64,000 nucleotides of DNA from contig VGWJ01000002.1 of the NCBI GenBank assembly GCA_016873635.1, positions 1 to 64,000 of the forward strand, written 5' to 3'. The stretch comes from Lentisphaerota bacterium. GTDB taxonomy: Bacteria; Verrucomicrobiota; Kiritimatiellia; UBA8416; VGWJ01. The notes under the pieces are model-generated. The model was given only the letters and a program-made list of their open reading frames with translations, was not told where the DNA came from and searched no databases. How positions within the stretch are numbered: position 1 is the first letter of the stretch; every line of letters starts with the position of its first letter. Below are positions 1 through 8,924 of the stretch, piece after piece. Made by a program: the position numbers and the translations under genes.

Positions 1-165
1 TATGCTGTTCAGTGTGCCGGCTGCAAGGTCATCGCCGGGATGCCCGGCAATGGTCACGCGGCCTGATTTCCAGGGATGCTTGAACTGGCGGTGACTGCCG
101 CCCCGGCTCTTCACCTGGAACCAGCCGTCACGCTCAATCATCTTGATAGCATCTCTGACCTTCAT
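1..165 (-). CDS. hicA: HicA-type mRNA interferase toxin, 3' end off the window
   Basis: The first 55 residues are visible, starting MKVRDAIKMIERDGW at an ATG on the minus strand; the gene runs off the left edge. The short double-stranded-RNA-binding-like fold of HicA is recognisable from the N-terminal helix, the catalytic-His motif GGSHRQFKHP and the following strand GRVTIAGHPGDD. HicA toxins cleave mRNA and are neutralised by HicB, normally encoded directly downstream, which would lie outside this window. No strong Shine-Dalgarno sequence precedes the start. Family assignment is confident; whether an intact HicB follows cannot be seen. Confidence 0.85.
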   Translation of the reverse strand, partial: MKVRDAIKMIERDGWFQVKSRGGSHRQFKHPWKSGRVTIAGHPGDDLAAGTLNSI

Positions 166-285
166 CCGGGGAGAATAGCACGAGTTCCCTCTCTATTTCA
201 ATCCGCATGACACCGTGCCTCTTTTTCCTTCACGCCGCCGCCGCCACTTCCTACCATGCGCGGCTGGCGAGAGAGGGAGGTTCTT

Positions 286-1344
286 ATGACAGCGACAAGC
301 GACGAAAAGAAGAGCGCGGGCAAGCCGTCCGCGTACGCGGCGGCGGGCGTGGACATCGACGTCAAGATGGCCGGGTTGCGCTCGGTGACGCGCATGGTCA
401 ACGCCACGCGCACGCGCGACGCGCGCGGCGGCCTGGGTTCCTTCGGCGGGCTGTACGTGGCGCCGGGCCGCGACGCGCTGCTCGTGGCCAGCACCGACGG
501 CGTGGGCACGAAGCTGAAGGTGGCGGTTCTGGCCGGAAGGCACGACACCGTCGGCCGCGACCTGGTCAATCACTGCGTGAACGACATCCTGGTGCAGGGC
601 GCGCGGCCCCTTTTCTTCCTGGACTATATCGGCGCCGCAAAGCTCGACGGCGCCGTCTTCCGGCAGATCCTGGCAGGCCTGTGCGCGGCCTGCCGGAGCA
701 ACGGCTGCGCCCTGATCGGGGGCGAGACGGCCGAGATGCCCGGGCTGTACCCGGCCGCGGAGTATGACCTCGTGGGAACGATCGTCGGCGCCGTGCCGCG
801 CAAGGACCTGGTCACCGGCAAGGCCATCCGCGAAGGCGACATCATTATCGGCCTGCCGTCTTCCGGCCTGCACACGAACGGCTACTCCCTGGCGCGGGCC
901 ATCCTTTTCGACAAGCTGGGTCTGGGCGTGAGCGATCCGTTCCCGGGCACGAAAATGACCGTGGCCGACGTCCTGCTGGCCGTGCACCGCAGCTATCTCA
1001 GGCCCGTGACCGCGGTGATGAACAAGGTCCGCGTCCGGGGCATGGCGCACATCACGGGCGGCGGGCTGATCGACAACGTGCCGCGCGTTCTGCCGCACAA
1101 CGTCGACGCCGTTTTCGACCGCGCCGCGTGGAAGACGCCGCACCTGTTTCAATTCCTGCAGCGCGAGGGCGGCGTGGACCGCGACGAGATGTACCGCGTG
1201 TTCAACATGGGCATCGGGTACGTGCTGGTGGTCGGCGAAGCCGACGCCGAGGAGGCCCTGGCGATTCTCAGGAACGCGCGCTGCGGCGCGAAGGTGGTCG
1301 GCTACATCCGCCGCGGGCGGCAGCGCAGCTTGCTGACGGGCTGA
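286..1344 (+). CDS. purM: Phosphoribosylformylglycinamidine cyclo-ligase (AIR synthetase)
   Basis: PurM closes the imidazole ring in purine synthesis, converting FGAM plus ATP to AIR in the cytoplasm. The 352-residue length is normal for the family. Characteristic stretches are visible: STDGVGTKLK (ATP-binding loop), the NHCVNDILVQGARPLFFLDY block, GGETAEMPG, SSGLHTNGYSLAR and ITGGGLIDNVPR. The ATG at 286 is chosen because GAGAGGGAGG lies 6-15 bp upstream; a longer frame opens at 256 but has no such site. The gene stands alone: the next gene is convergent and no other pur gene is nearby. Identity is secure. Confidence 0.96.
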   Translation: MTATSDEKKSAGKPSAYAAAGVDIDVKMAGLRSVTRMVNATRTRDARGGLGSFGGLYVAPGRDALLVASTDGVGTKLKVAVLAGRHDTVGRDLVNHCVNDILVQGARPLFFLDYIGAAKLDGAVFRQILAGLCAACRSNGCALIGGETAEMPGLYPAAEYDLVGTIVGAVPRKDLVTGKAIREGDIIIGLPSSGLHTNGYSLARAILFDKLGLGVSDPFPGTKMTVADVLLAVHRSYLRPVTAVMNKVRVRGMAHITGGGLIDNVPRVLPHNVDAVFDRAAWKTPHLFQFLQREGGVDRDEMYRVFNMGIGYVLVVGEADAEEALAILRNARCGAKVVGYIRRGRQRSLLTG

Positions 1345-1361
1345 GAACGTCCGCCGCGGCC

Positions 1362-2204
1362 TTACCACTCCAGCATCTTGACGTCGTCGCGCAGCGGCAC
1401 GGCGCGGTTCGCGCGGCTGCGCTGCTCCGCCGGGCGCTCAGTCGCGCCGTCCGGCCCGTCGCCGGACGCGGGCGCCGTGCCCTGGGCGCCCGGCCGCGCG
1501 AACGCCGATTGGGGGCCGCGGCGATCGGGTGACGCGAAAGGGTCCCATCCGCCGCCGGTCCCCGCGGCGTCGCGGGCGGCCGCATCGGGGGCCAGAATCG
1601 CGTCGGTCAGCTCCCTCCAGCCGGAAATCCCGCCGTCGCGCCGTTCCCGCGCGCCGCTTGCCTCTCCGCCATCCGTCAGGTAGTCCGTTCCGGGGGACCA
1701 GGCGGATCCGCCGCGCCTTTCCGCCGGCGGCCGCCCGGCGCCCGCGGCGCGGCCGCCCAACGGCGCGCCGGCCGCGTCGGCGGCGCCGCCCCACACCTCT
1801 TCGGCCAGCCACCCCCACCCCTCCGCGCGCCCCCGGTCTTTCTCCGCGCCGTCGGTCGCGATCAGGTCGGCGGCTTCCGTTCGCGGCGCGGCGGGCGGCG
1901 CGAAAGCCTGGCGGCGCATCGCCCAGAACGGATCCGACACTCCGCCTGCCGACCGCGCCCCCGGCCCGCCGCCCAACCGGGAGAAGGCGCCGTCCGGCAG
2001 GACCGCCGTTCCGCGTTGCTCGGGCGCGGGCACGCGCAATTCGTACAGCGTAACCGGAACGCGGGACACCGGACCTTCTTCCTCTGCGTCGCGGACCGGG
2101 GCCAGCGCCGGCGGCAATTCCGCCCGGCTGAAAAGCGCATTGCCGGCGGCCAGGCCGATAACCAGTCCGGCGGCGGCGGCCGTGATGCATGTGCGGGGGT
2201 TCAC
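1362..2204 (-). CDS. Anchored low-complexity protein of unknown function
   Basis: This 280-residue protein begins at a GTG directly beside a heptamer repeat. The N-terminus has one hydrophobic segment at about residues 8-24 (AAAAGLVIGLAAGNALF), read as a membrane anchor or uncleaved signal. The rest is rich in Ala, Gly, Arg, Pro and acidic residues with no recognisable domain, and is probably largely disordered and extracytoplasmic. No Shine-Dalgarno sequence is evident. It lies just downstream of the FHA/sigma-54 regulator gene on the same strand, 83 bp away, so co-transcription is possible. No function is proposed. The frame could be non-coding, but its composition fits neighbouring genes. 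Confidence 0.5.
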   Translation of the reverse strand: MNPRTCITAAAAGLVIGLAAGNALFSRAELPPALAPVRDAEEEGPVSRVPVTLYELRVPAPEQRGTAVLPDGAFSRLGGGPGARSAGGVSDPFWAMRRQAFAPPAAPRTEAADLIATDGAEKDRGRAEGWGWLAEEVWGGAADAAGAPLGGRAAGAGRPPAERRGGSAWSPGTDYLTDGGEASGARERRDGGISGWRELTDAILAPDAAARDAAGTGGGWDPFASPDRRGPQSAFARPGAQGTAPASGDGPDGATERPAEQRSRANRAVPLRDDVKMLEW

Positions 2205-2207
2205 TGC

Positions 2208-2245
2208 GGTTGTCGGTTTTGGGTTGTCGGTTTTGGGTTGTCGGG
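2208..2245. repeat. Period-7 tandem repeat
   Basis: Two alternating heptamers, GGTTGTC and GGTTTTG, are repeated head to tail about two and a half times. The array abuts the GTG start of the downstream unknown gene on the minus strand. A different heptamer array with the same period lies at 27894-27928. Confidence 0.9.
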
Positions 2246-2287
2246 CGGGGCCGCGCGTGCCGCTTGCGCGCCAGGGGCCCGCGTGTT

Positions 2288-3646
<1,359 letters not shown>

Positions 3647-3686
3647 GGTTCCGGAGCGTCTGGCGCCTGATACCGATTGCCCCGGC

Positions 3687-3715
3687 ATACTAGAGCGCGG
3701 CGGGCGCCGGCTCAA
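3687..3715 (-). promoter_or_regulatory. Predicted promoter for the FHA/sigma-54 activator gene
   Basis: On the minus strand TTGAGC is followed by 17 bp and TAGTAT. The transcript would start about 35 bp before the ATG at 3646. The -35 element overlaps the last codons of rsmI. Confidence 0.5.
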
Positions 3716-4446
3716 GACTCAACTTGCGGTTCCGCGCCCGCGCGCGCCCCCTCGCGCTCCGCCCTCCGGAACGCGGGATGGTTGCCGGCGATGACCAGCG
3801 TGACTTCGCCGCGCGGGGGCCGGCCGGCGAGGAGGCCGCGCAACTCGCCCAGGTAGCCGCGCATCACCCGCTCGAATTTCTTGGTCAGCTCGACGCACAC
3901 CGCCGCCCGCCGGTCACCCAGGACTTCGAGCGCGGCGCCCAGCGTGTCCGCCGCGCGGTACGGCGACTCGAAGACCACCAGCGTGTGCGGGCGGTCTTTT
4001 TCGTCCTCAAAAAAGCGCCGCCGCGGGCCGGGCTTGCGCGGCGGGTAGCCTTTGAACGTGTAGCTGGACGCGGGCAGGCCGGACAGCAGCAGGGCCACGG
4101 GCACGGCGGAGGCGCCGGGAAGCACCGTGAAATCCAGGCCCCGCTCCACGGCCAGGCTGAGCAGGCGGTAGCCGGGATCGCTGATCCCCGGGTAGCCGCT
4201 GTCGGAACAGACCGCCACGGCCAGGCCCTCGGCGGCCAGGTCCGCGAGGCGCCCGGCCATGTGCGCCTCGTTCTGTTCGCGGTAGCACAGCACGCGCGCC
4301 GGCCGCGGAATGCCGTAGTGCGCCAGCAGCGCGCGCGTGCGCCGGGTGTCTTCGCAGGCCAGCACGTCCGCGCGGCGCAGCGCGTCCAGGGCCCGGGCGC
4401 TGATGTCGTCAAGGTTGCCGATCGGCGTGGCGACGATGTAGAGCAT
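3712..4446 (-). CDS. rsmI: 16S rRNA (cytidine1402-2'-O)-methyltransferase
   Basis: RsmI 2'-O-methylates C1402 in the decoding centre of 16S rRNA using S-adenosylmethionine. The tetrapyrrole-methylase fold is plain: the start LYIVATPIGNLDDIS, CEDTRRTRALL, the SAM loop SDSGYPGISDPGYRL (SDAGTPGISDPG is usual) and PGASAVPVALLLSGLP, then FFEDEKDRPHTLVVFESPYR. The 244 residues are slightly shorter than many homologues, which carry an extra C-terminal domain. The gene stands 62 bp downstream of hflX on the same strand. Identity is secure. Confidence 0.95.
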   Translation of the reverse strand: MLYIVATPIGNLDDISARALDALRRADVLACEDTRRTRALLAHYGIPRPARVLCYREQNEAHMAGRLADLAAEGLAVAVCSDSGYPGISDPGYRLLSLAVERGLDFTVLPGASAVPVALLLSGLPASSYTFKGYPPRKPGPRRRFFEDEKDRPHTLVVFESPYRAADTLGAALEVLGDRRAAVCVELTKKFERVMRGYLGELRGLLAGRPPRGEVTLVIAGNHPAFRRAEREGARAGAEPQVES

Positions 4447-4508
4447 GGCGTTTCCCCGGGCCGCCCCCGCGCGGGCCGCTTCGCCGGGCGCGACCCACGC
4501 CGAGCCGT

Positions 4509-5600
4509 CTACAGCATTCGCGCCATCAGCGCGAGCACATTGTCGAGCCCTTCCCGGCGCGCCGCCGCGACCGGCAGCGCCCCCGGGAACGAGCGCAGCA
4601 GCTCGGGCATCGCCGCGGCGGCGGCCGGCAGGTCGGCCTTGTTCAGCAGCAGCAGCGAAGGCACCCGGTCCGCGCCGATCTCCCGCAGCGTGTCGTGCAC
4701 GACGTCCAGCTGGTCACGCACGTGCGCGTGCGACGCGTCGGCCACGGTCAACAGCAGGTCCGCTTCCACGGCCACGTCCAGCGTTGACCGGAACGAAGCC
4801 ACCAGCCCGTGCGGCAGGTGGCGGATGAAGCCCACGGTGTCGGTAAGCATGGCGCCGCGGCCGTCGGGCAGCCGCACGCGGCGCGTCTTGGTGTCGAGCG
4901 TGGCGAAGAGGCGGTCGTCCACGAACGCCCCGGCCGACGTCAGCGCGTTGAGCATCGTGGATTTGCCCGCGTTGGTGTAGCCCACCAGGCAGACCATGGG
5001 GCGCGGCCGTCCTTCGCGCTCGCGGCGTTCGCGATTCTGGATCGCCTGCAGCTTTCGCGCAAGGAAACGGATACGGCGGCGCATCGGCTCGTTGCGGAGC
5101 TGCAGAGGGCTTTCCCCGGGGCCGCGCATGCCGATTCCGCCCTGGAAGCGCTGCTGGCGGCGCGAGATGGGGATGCGCGAGACCAGGTATTGAAGCTGCG
5201 CCAGCTCGACCTGGATCTGCGCGGCCGCCGACTGCGCGCGCCGCGCGAAAATCTGCAGGATCAGCTCGGTGCGGTCGATGACCTTGACGCCCAGCGCCAG
5301 ATCCAGGTTGTTGACCTGCACCGCGGAAAGGTCGTTGTCGAAGATCACCAGGTTGGCCCGCGCGCGGCGGCAGGCCAGCTGGATGTCCGCAAGCTTGCCC
5401 TCGCCCACCAGGAAGGCGGCGGTCGGGCGGTCGCGCCGCTGGGTGATGCTTCCGCCGACTATCGCGCCGGCGGTGTCGGCCAGACGCTCCAGCTCCTCGA
5501 GCGAATCGGCGGCCACCTCCTTGGAATGCCCGGCCAGAACGACCTGCACCAGCAGCGCCCGCTCGCTCGCGGCGGCGACACTCTCGGCGGGTGCTCTCAA
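4509..5600 (-). CDS. hflX: Ribosome-splitting GTPase HflX
   Basis: HflX is an Obg/Era-type GTPase that splits stalled or stress-damaged 70S ribosomes. The N-terminal glycine-rich HflX domain is visible (GGSITQRRDRPTAAFLVGEG, RTELILQIFARRA, GGIGMRGPGE). The G domain follows: G1 GYTNAGKST, G3 DTVGFI and G4 NKAD. The frame stays open to 5912, but the upstream part overlaps a convincing small gene at 5621-5875. A TTG at 5600, 20 bp after that gene's stop, gives a normal 363-residue protein, so I choose it. Coupling to the small upstream gene is likely. Identity is certain; the start is moderately certain. Confidence 0.93.
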   Translation of the reverse strand: MRAPAESVAAASERALLVQVVLAGHSKEVAADSLEELERLADTAGAIVGGSITQRRDRPTAAFLVGEGKLADIQLACRRARANLVIFDNDLSAVQVNNLDLALGVKVIDRTELILQIFARRAQSAAAQIQVELAQLQYLVSRIPISRRQQRFQGGIGMRGPGESPLQLRNEPMRRRIRFLARKLQAIQNRERREREGRPRPMVCLVGYTNAGKSTMLNALTSAGAFVDDRLFATLDTKTRRVRLPDGRGAMLTDTVGFIRHLPHGLVASFRSTLDVAVEADLLLTVADASHAHVRDQLDVVHDTLREIGADRVPSLLLLNKADLPAAAAAMPELLRSFPGALPVAAARREGLDNVLALMARML

Positions 5601-5620
5601 GTCCGGCCTGCTTCCATGTG

Positions 5621-5875
5621 CTACCTGTGCACCAGGCGGCGCACGACCTTGCGCCGCCGGACCCGGAAGAATTCGCGCCGCAACTCGCGGCGGCTCCTGA
5701 CCGCGGGACGCCCGCGCCAGCTCAGGTACGCCTGGTAGATCTCCTCGTTGCCGAAGGCCGGGCACTTGCGGGTCCCCCGCCACTGCCCGCGGGGGTAGGC
5801 GTACAGCCAGCACTCGTCCCCGAGATTCAACAGACAGGAGTAGCACTTGTGGACCGGCTTGATGCTGTAACGCAT
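5621..5875 (-). CDS. Small cysteine-rich protein, unknown function
   Basis: This 84-residue protein begins MRYSIKPVHKCYSCLLNL and has four cysteines, in a CYSC pair, a DECW and a KCPAF motif, arranged like a small metal-binding knuckle. The C-terminal third is strongly basic (RRELRREFFRVRRRKVVRR), which suggests RNA or ribosome contact. It lies immediately before hflX on the same strand and probably shares its transcript. The coding pattern is stronger than that of the overlapping upstream extension of the hflX frame. I recognise no named family; nucleic-acid binding is inference from charge only. Confidence 0.7.
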   Translation of the reverse strand: MRYSIKPVHKCYSCLLNLGDECWLYAYPRGQWRGTRKCPAFGNEEIYQAYLSWRGRPAVRSRRELRREFFRVRRRKVVRRLVHR

Positions 5876-5912
5876 GCGTCAATCGCGCGAACGGAGCCGC
5901 GGCGTTGTGCAA

Positions 5913-5990
5913 TGGGGCGAGCGACGGGGCTCGAACCCGCGACCCTCAGAGCCACAGTCTGATGCTCTAACCAGCTGAGCTACACTCGCC
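5913..5990 (-). tRNA. tRNA-His (anticodon GTG)
   Basis: Read on the minus strand the gene folds as a standard cloverleaf. It has the extra 5' G (G-1) paired to C73 that identifies tRNA-His, a D arm, an anticodon stem TCAGA/TCTGA enclosing loop CTGTGGC, and a T arm with GGTTCGAGCC. The 3' CCA is encoded. The tRNA sits alone between the hflX transcript and a divergent plus-strand gene. Confidence 0.96.
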
Positions 5991-6072
5991 ACTGCTGCCG
6001 CACGCCCACATAGTGCACTCGGCCCCGGCGAAGGGGCAACAGAAAAGTAGACCGCGGAAAAGCAGATTCCAG

Positions 6073-6101
6073 TTGCGCCCGGGAGAGGCCTCCGTTAAGC
6101 T
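6073..6101 (+). promoter_or_regulatory. Predicted promoter, leaderless type
   Basis: TTGCGC, 17 bp, TAAGCT. The -10 box ends 8 bp before the ATG at 6110, so the transcript should start at or within two or three bases of the start codon. No Shine-Dalgarno sequence is present. Confidence 0.5.
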
Positions 6102-6109
6102 GCGGCATT

Positions 6110-8563
6110 ATGAAGACGCTCTTCGCAACAAGTCGCGGTCGGCGTGTCGTGCTTGCCGGTGTTCTCCTGGTCGTCTGCGGCGTGATGTGGTCGCTCGCGC
6201 AAAACAACGCGGATTCGGCCCTCATGCCCGCCGGCGGGACGGACGCCGGGAGCCTGGCCGAGCTGGAGAAAGCCAGGGTCCAATACGAGGAACTTCTCAA
6301 GCAGAACCCGAACGATCAGGAGGCCTTGCGGCGGTTGATCATGGTGCTGTTCGACATGGGACGCTACGCCGAGGCGCTGGACCTGCTCGAAAAGGCGCCC
6401 GCGGACGTCCCGGACGTATCCGGAGCGGCCGCCCCGGATCTTCCGCTGCCTGCCGTGCCGGCCCTGGCTCCCGCGCCGGCCCCCGCGCCGCCCGTTCCCG
6501 CCGCGGAACCCGCGCCGGAGCCCAAGGCCGCGCCCGAACCCCTTCCATCGGCGGACCCCGCCCGAGAGCAGGAAGACGCGGCGAAGCTCGAGAAGTCCCG
6601 CGCCGCCTTCGAAGCGCGTCTCGCGGAGAACCCCGACGACCAGGTCGCGCTGCGCGGCCTGATCCAGACGCTCTTCGATCTCGGCCGGCACGATGAAGCG
6701 CTGCGCCTTCTGGAAAAAGCGCCCAGCGCCGCCGGCGCCGCCCGCGCCGCCGCCACCGAGCCGGTGACCACGGCCCCGCGCGCGGCGGCCGCCCCCGCCC
6801 CCGCCCCGCGGACGGACACGCCGGAAGCCAAGGCCCTCGCCAGAGAACTGGCGCAGGCCCGGGAAGAGCTCACGGCCGCGCGGCGGCAGATCGCCGAGCA
6901 GGAAAAGGCGCACGCCGCTTTCAGGGAATCGAGCCGCCAGAAGGAAACCGCTCTGGCCGAGATGATCGAGGGGCTTGACCGGCGCGTCCGCGAGTCCGCC
7001 AAGACGGTGGCCGAGACGAAGCAGGCGCTGGAGAAGCTCCGCGAACAGTACGAGACGCTGCAGGCGCTGGCCGAGCGGCATCGCGCCCAATACGACGCGC
7101 ACATGGCTGAGCTGCGGTCCAAGGAAGGCGACGCCGACGCGCGGGTAGCCGCCCTGACGGCCGAGCTCGCAAAGGAGCGCGCGCTGCGCGCCGCCGTCGA
7201 AAAGAAAGCCGCCGACAACCGGGCCGCGATGGAAGCCATGCTGGCCGGACTCAAACAGGCCGTGGCCGGAACCACGGGCGAGCTGGCCGCCGCCGAGAGA
7301 GCCCGCGAAGTCGAAAAGGTCCGCACCGAACAGTTGCGCAAATCCAGCGTTGAAGCCGTTGAGCTGCTGGCCGGCAGCGTGGAGGAGTTGACCGCCGAGG
7401 CCGCGATTGCCGGCGGCCGCCTCGACCGGCTTGCCGCGGAGCTGGCGGCGGCCAGGGCCGCACAGGCTCCGGCCGCCCCCGCCGCGCCGGCGCCCGCGCC
7501 CGTGCGCTCGATCGACCTCGACCTCGACCTCGTCTTAGGGGACACGCCCGCCCAGACCGAAATCAACCTCGGCCGCTTCCTGGGACGCGCCGTCGCCCTG
7601 GAGGTCAATACCGTCTACATCCGCGCCTACTCCGACGCGGACGGCGACGGCCTCGCGGAGGCCATGCATTTCCCGACCGCCGCCGCCGAAGTGCGATCCG
7701 ACCTGCTCAAGCAGGCGGCGGAGCAGTGCCGCAACCGCGGGCTGGCCGTCCTTGCATGCATGCCCACCCTGGCCGTGAAGCTCACGGACGCGGCCCTCAA
7801 CGAAGCACTGCTTGTGCTTGAGTCGAAGAACGGCTGCGTTCGGCCGGCTTTCGATCTGCCGCGGCGCCTCACGCCTTTCGACCCCAGGACATTCGACGCG
7901 CTGGCCACAATCTGCACCGACCTCGTCTCGCGGGTGAAGCTGGACGGAATCCTGTTCGAGGACGACGCCTTCCTCACGGACCTCGAGGACTTCAATCCGG
8001 CCGCCCTGGCCGCGGCGGAGCAGGTTCTCGGCGCCCGCTTCGCCGATCCCGCCGCGCTGAGCGAAAGCCGGCGCATCAAGTGGACGCGCCTGAAGACGCG
8101 CCAGATCAACGCGCTGCTGCGCAACCTGCAGTCCATCGCCTCGGCCGCTCAACCGGAGCTGCGCTTCGCGCGCGCCGTCTACGCGCCGCTCCTGACCACG
8201 CCGGCGGCGGAGCAGTGGCTGGCCCAGAACTACCGCGACGCGGTCCGCGACTGCGACGTGGTCGTGGTCAAGGTCGACCCCGAGGCGGCGGGCGTGCGCC
8301 GCGCCGATGCCTGGCTGAAGAGCATCGTGACCGCCGCGGCGGGCGTGCCCGACGCCCTGTCCAAGACCGTCTTCAAGGTCAACACGCGCGATACGCTCAA
8401 GGACCGCTGGATCGCGGAAGACGCCCTGCGGACGCGAATCGGGACGCTGCGCCAGCTCGGCGCGGAACACGTGGCCTGCGGGCCCGACGACTTCGCCGTC
8501 AATCGGCCTCGCCTCGACGCGCTCAAGGACGCGCTCTCCATGGCGCCGCCCGGCGCAAAGTGA
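6110..8563 (+). CDS. TPR/coiled-coil protein with PgaB-like C-terminal glycan hydrolase domain
   Basis: This 817-residue protein starts with a signal or anchor (VVLAGVLLVVCGVMW, about 13-27). Two near-identical TPR-like modules follow at about 46-95 and 160-205 (LEK..., NP(N/D)DQ.ALR.LI, DEALRLLEKAP), separated by a Pro/Ala linker. A long coiled coil spans about 240-460. From about 466 to 815 the sequence matches the C-terminal domain of PgaB, which cleaves partly deacetylated poly-beta-1,6-GlcNAc: paired D-L-D strands, NTVYIRAYSDADGDGLAEAM, RRLTPFD and the acidic block FEDDAFLTDLEDFNP. The N-terminal deacetylase domain of PgaB is absent, and no pgaA, pgaC or pgaD gene is nearby. An extracytoplasmic glycan-binding or glycan-cleaving role is inferred. 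Confidence 0.8.
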   Translation: MKTLFATSRGRRVVLAGVLLVVCGVMWSLAQNNADSALMPAGGTDAGSLAELEKARVQYEELLKQNPNDQEALRRLIMVLFDMGRYAEALDLLEKAPADVPDVSGAAAPDLPLPAVPALAPAPAPAPPVPAAEPAPEPKAAPEPLPSADPAREQEDAAKLEKSRAAFEARLAENPDDQVALRGLIQTLFDLGRHDEALRLLEKAPSAAGAARAAATEPVTTAPRAAAAPAPAPRTDTPEAKALARELAQAREELTAARRQIAEQEKAHAAFRESSRQKETALAEMIEGLDRRVRESAKTVAETKQALEKLREQYETLQALAERHRAQYDAHMAELRSKEGDADARVAALTAELAKERALRAAVEKKAADNRAAMEAMLAGLKQAVAGTTGELAAAERAREVEKVRTEQLRKSSVEAVELLAGSVEELTAEAAIAGGRLDRLAAELAAARAAQAPAAPAAPAPAPVRSIDLDLDLVLGDTPAQTEINLGRFLGRAVALEVNTVYIRAYSDADGDGLAEAMHFPTAAAEVRSDLLKQAAEQCRNRGLAVLACMPTLAVKLTDAALNEALLVLESKNGCVRPAFDLPRRLTPFDPRTFDALATICTDLVSRVKLDGILFEDDAFLTDLEDFNPAALAAAEQVLGARFADPAALSESRRIKWTRLKTRQINALLRNLQSIASAAQPELRFARAVYAPLLTTPAAEQWLAQNYRDAVRDCDVVVVKVDPEAAGVRRADAWLKSIVTAAAGVPDALSKTVFKVNTRDTLKDRWIAEDALRTRIGTLRQLGAEHVACGPDDFAVNRPRLDALKDALSMAPPGAK

Positions 8564-8568
8564 GACAG

Positions 8569-8601
8569 GGCCCCGCCCCGGCGGTCCGCCGCGGCGGGGC
8601 C
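8569..8601 (+). terminator. GC-rich hairpin after the PgaB-like gene
   Basis: Arms GGCCCCGCC and GGCGGGGCC enclose an inner GGCGG/CCGCC stem directly after the TGA. No U-tract follows, so this may be a stabilising hairpin or a factor-assisted terminator. Confidence 0.45.
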
Positions 8602-8703
8602 GGCGTACCCGCCATGGCCCGCGGGACGACGGCGGGAGGCCCCGCCCCGCCGGGGTTGCCCGCCGCATGACCGTCCCCTGCTCCGCCGCCGATCGCCGCG
8701 TAG

Positions 8704-8838
8704 GGGGTCAGTTACGCGGTGGACGGGTGGCCCGCGACCTCCGGGCGCGGGCGGACATGTACGTGCGCCCGGACTGCGTTTGCCCGCGCCCGGAGGTCGC
8801 GGGCCACCCTGCGGCTGCAGCGCGAAACTGACCGGTTA
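8704..8838. repeat. Palindromic dispersed element, copy 1
   Basis: The element of about 135 bp is bounded by GGTCAGTTACGCG and CGCGAAACTGACC. Inside, bases starting GGGTGGCCCGCGACC and their exact reverse complement form a perfect 28-bp stem around a loop of about 29 bases that contains ACATGTACGT. The same element recurs in the opposite orientation at 13586-13730, and a half copy lies near 15529. Short terminal inverted repeats and no coding capacity resemble a REP element or MITE. It fills most of the gap between the PgaB-like gene and leuC. Confidence 0.85.
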
Positions 8839-8858
8839 CATCGCCGCTGAACTTCCGC

Positions 8859-8887
8859 TTGCGTCGGGCAGGCGGGCGGTGTACTGA
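8859..8887 (+). promoter_or_regulatory. Predicted promoter for leuC-leuD-parA
   Basis: TTGCGT, 17 bp, TACTGA. The transcript would begin near 8894, about 30 bp before the GTG at 8925, which has its own GCGAGGA ribosome-binding site. Confidence 0.5.
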
Positions 8888-8924
8888 ATTGAAGTTTCGA
8901 GGGCGCGACAGCGAGGATCCGAAC

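Noticed and set aside
256-285. Ten extra residues at the purM start
   Set aside because: The ATG at 286 has a strong GGAGG site and gives the family-typical length. The upstream ATG has none.
193-1368. A 391-codon minus-strand frame over purM
   Set aside because: It is antisense to purM and has no similarity to known domains.
8704-8838. CRISPR repeat
   Set aside because: The element is a single palindrome with no array or spacers, and copies are kilobases apart.
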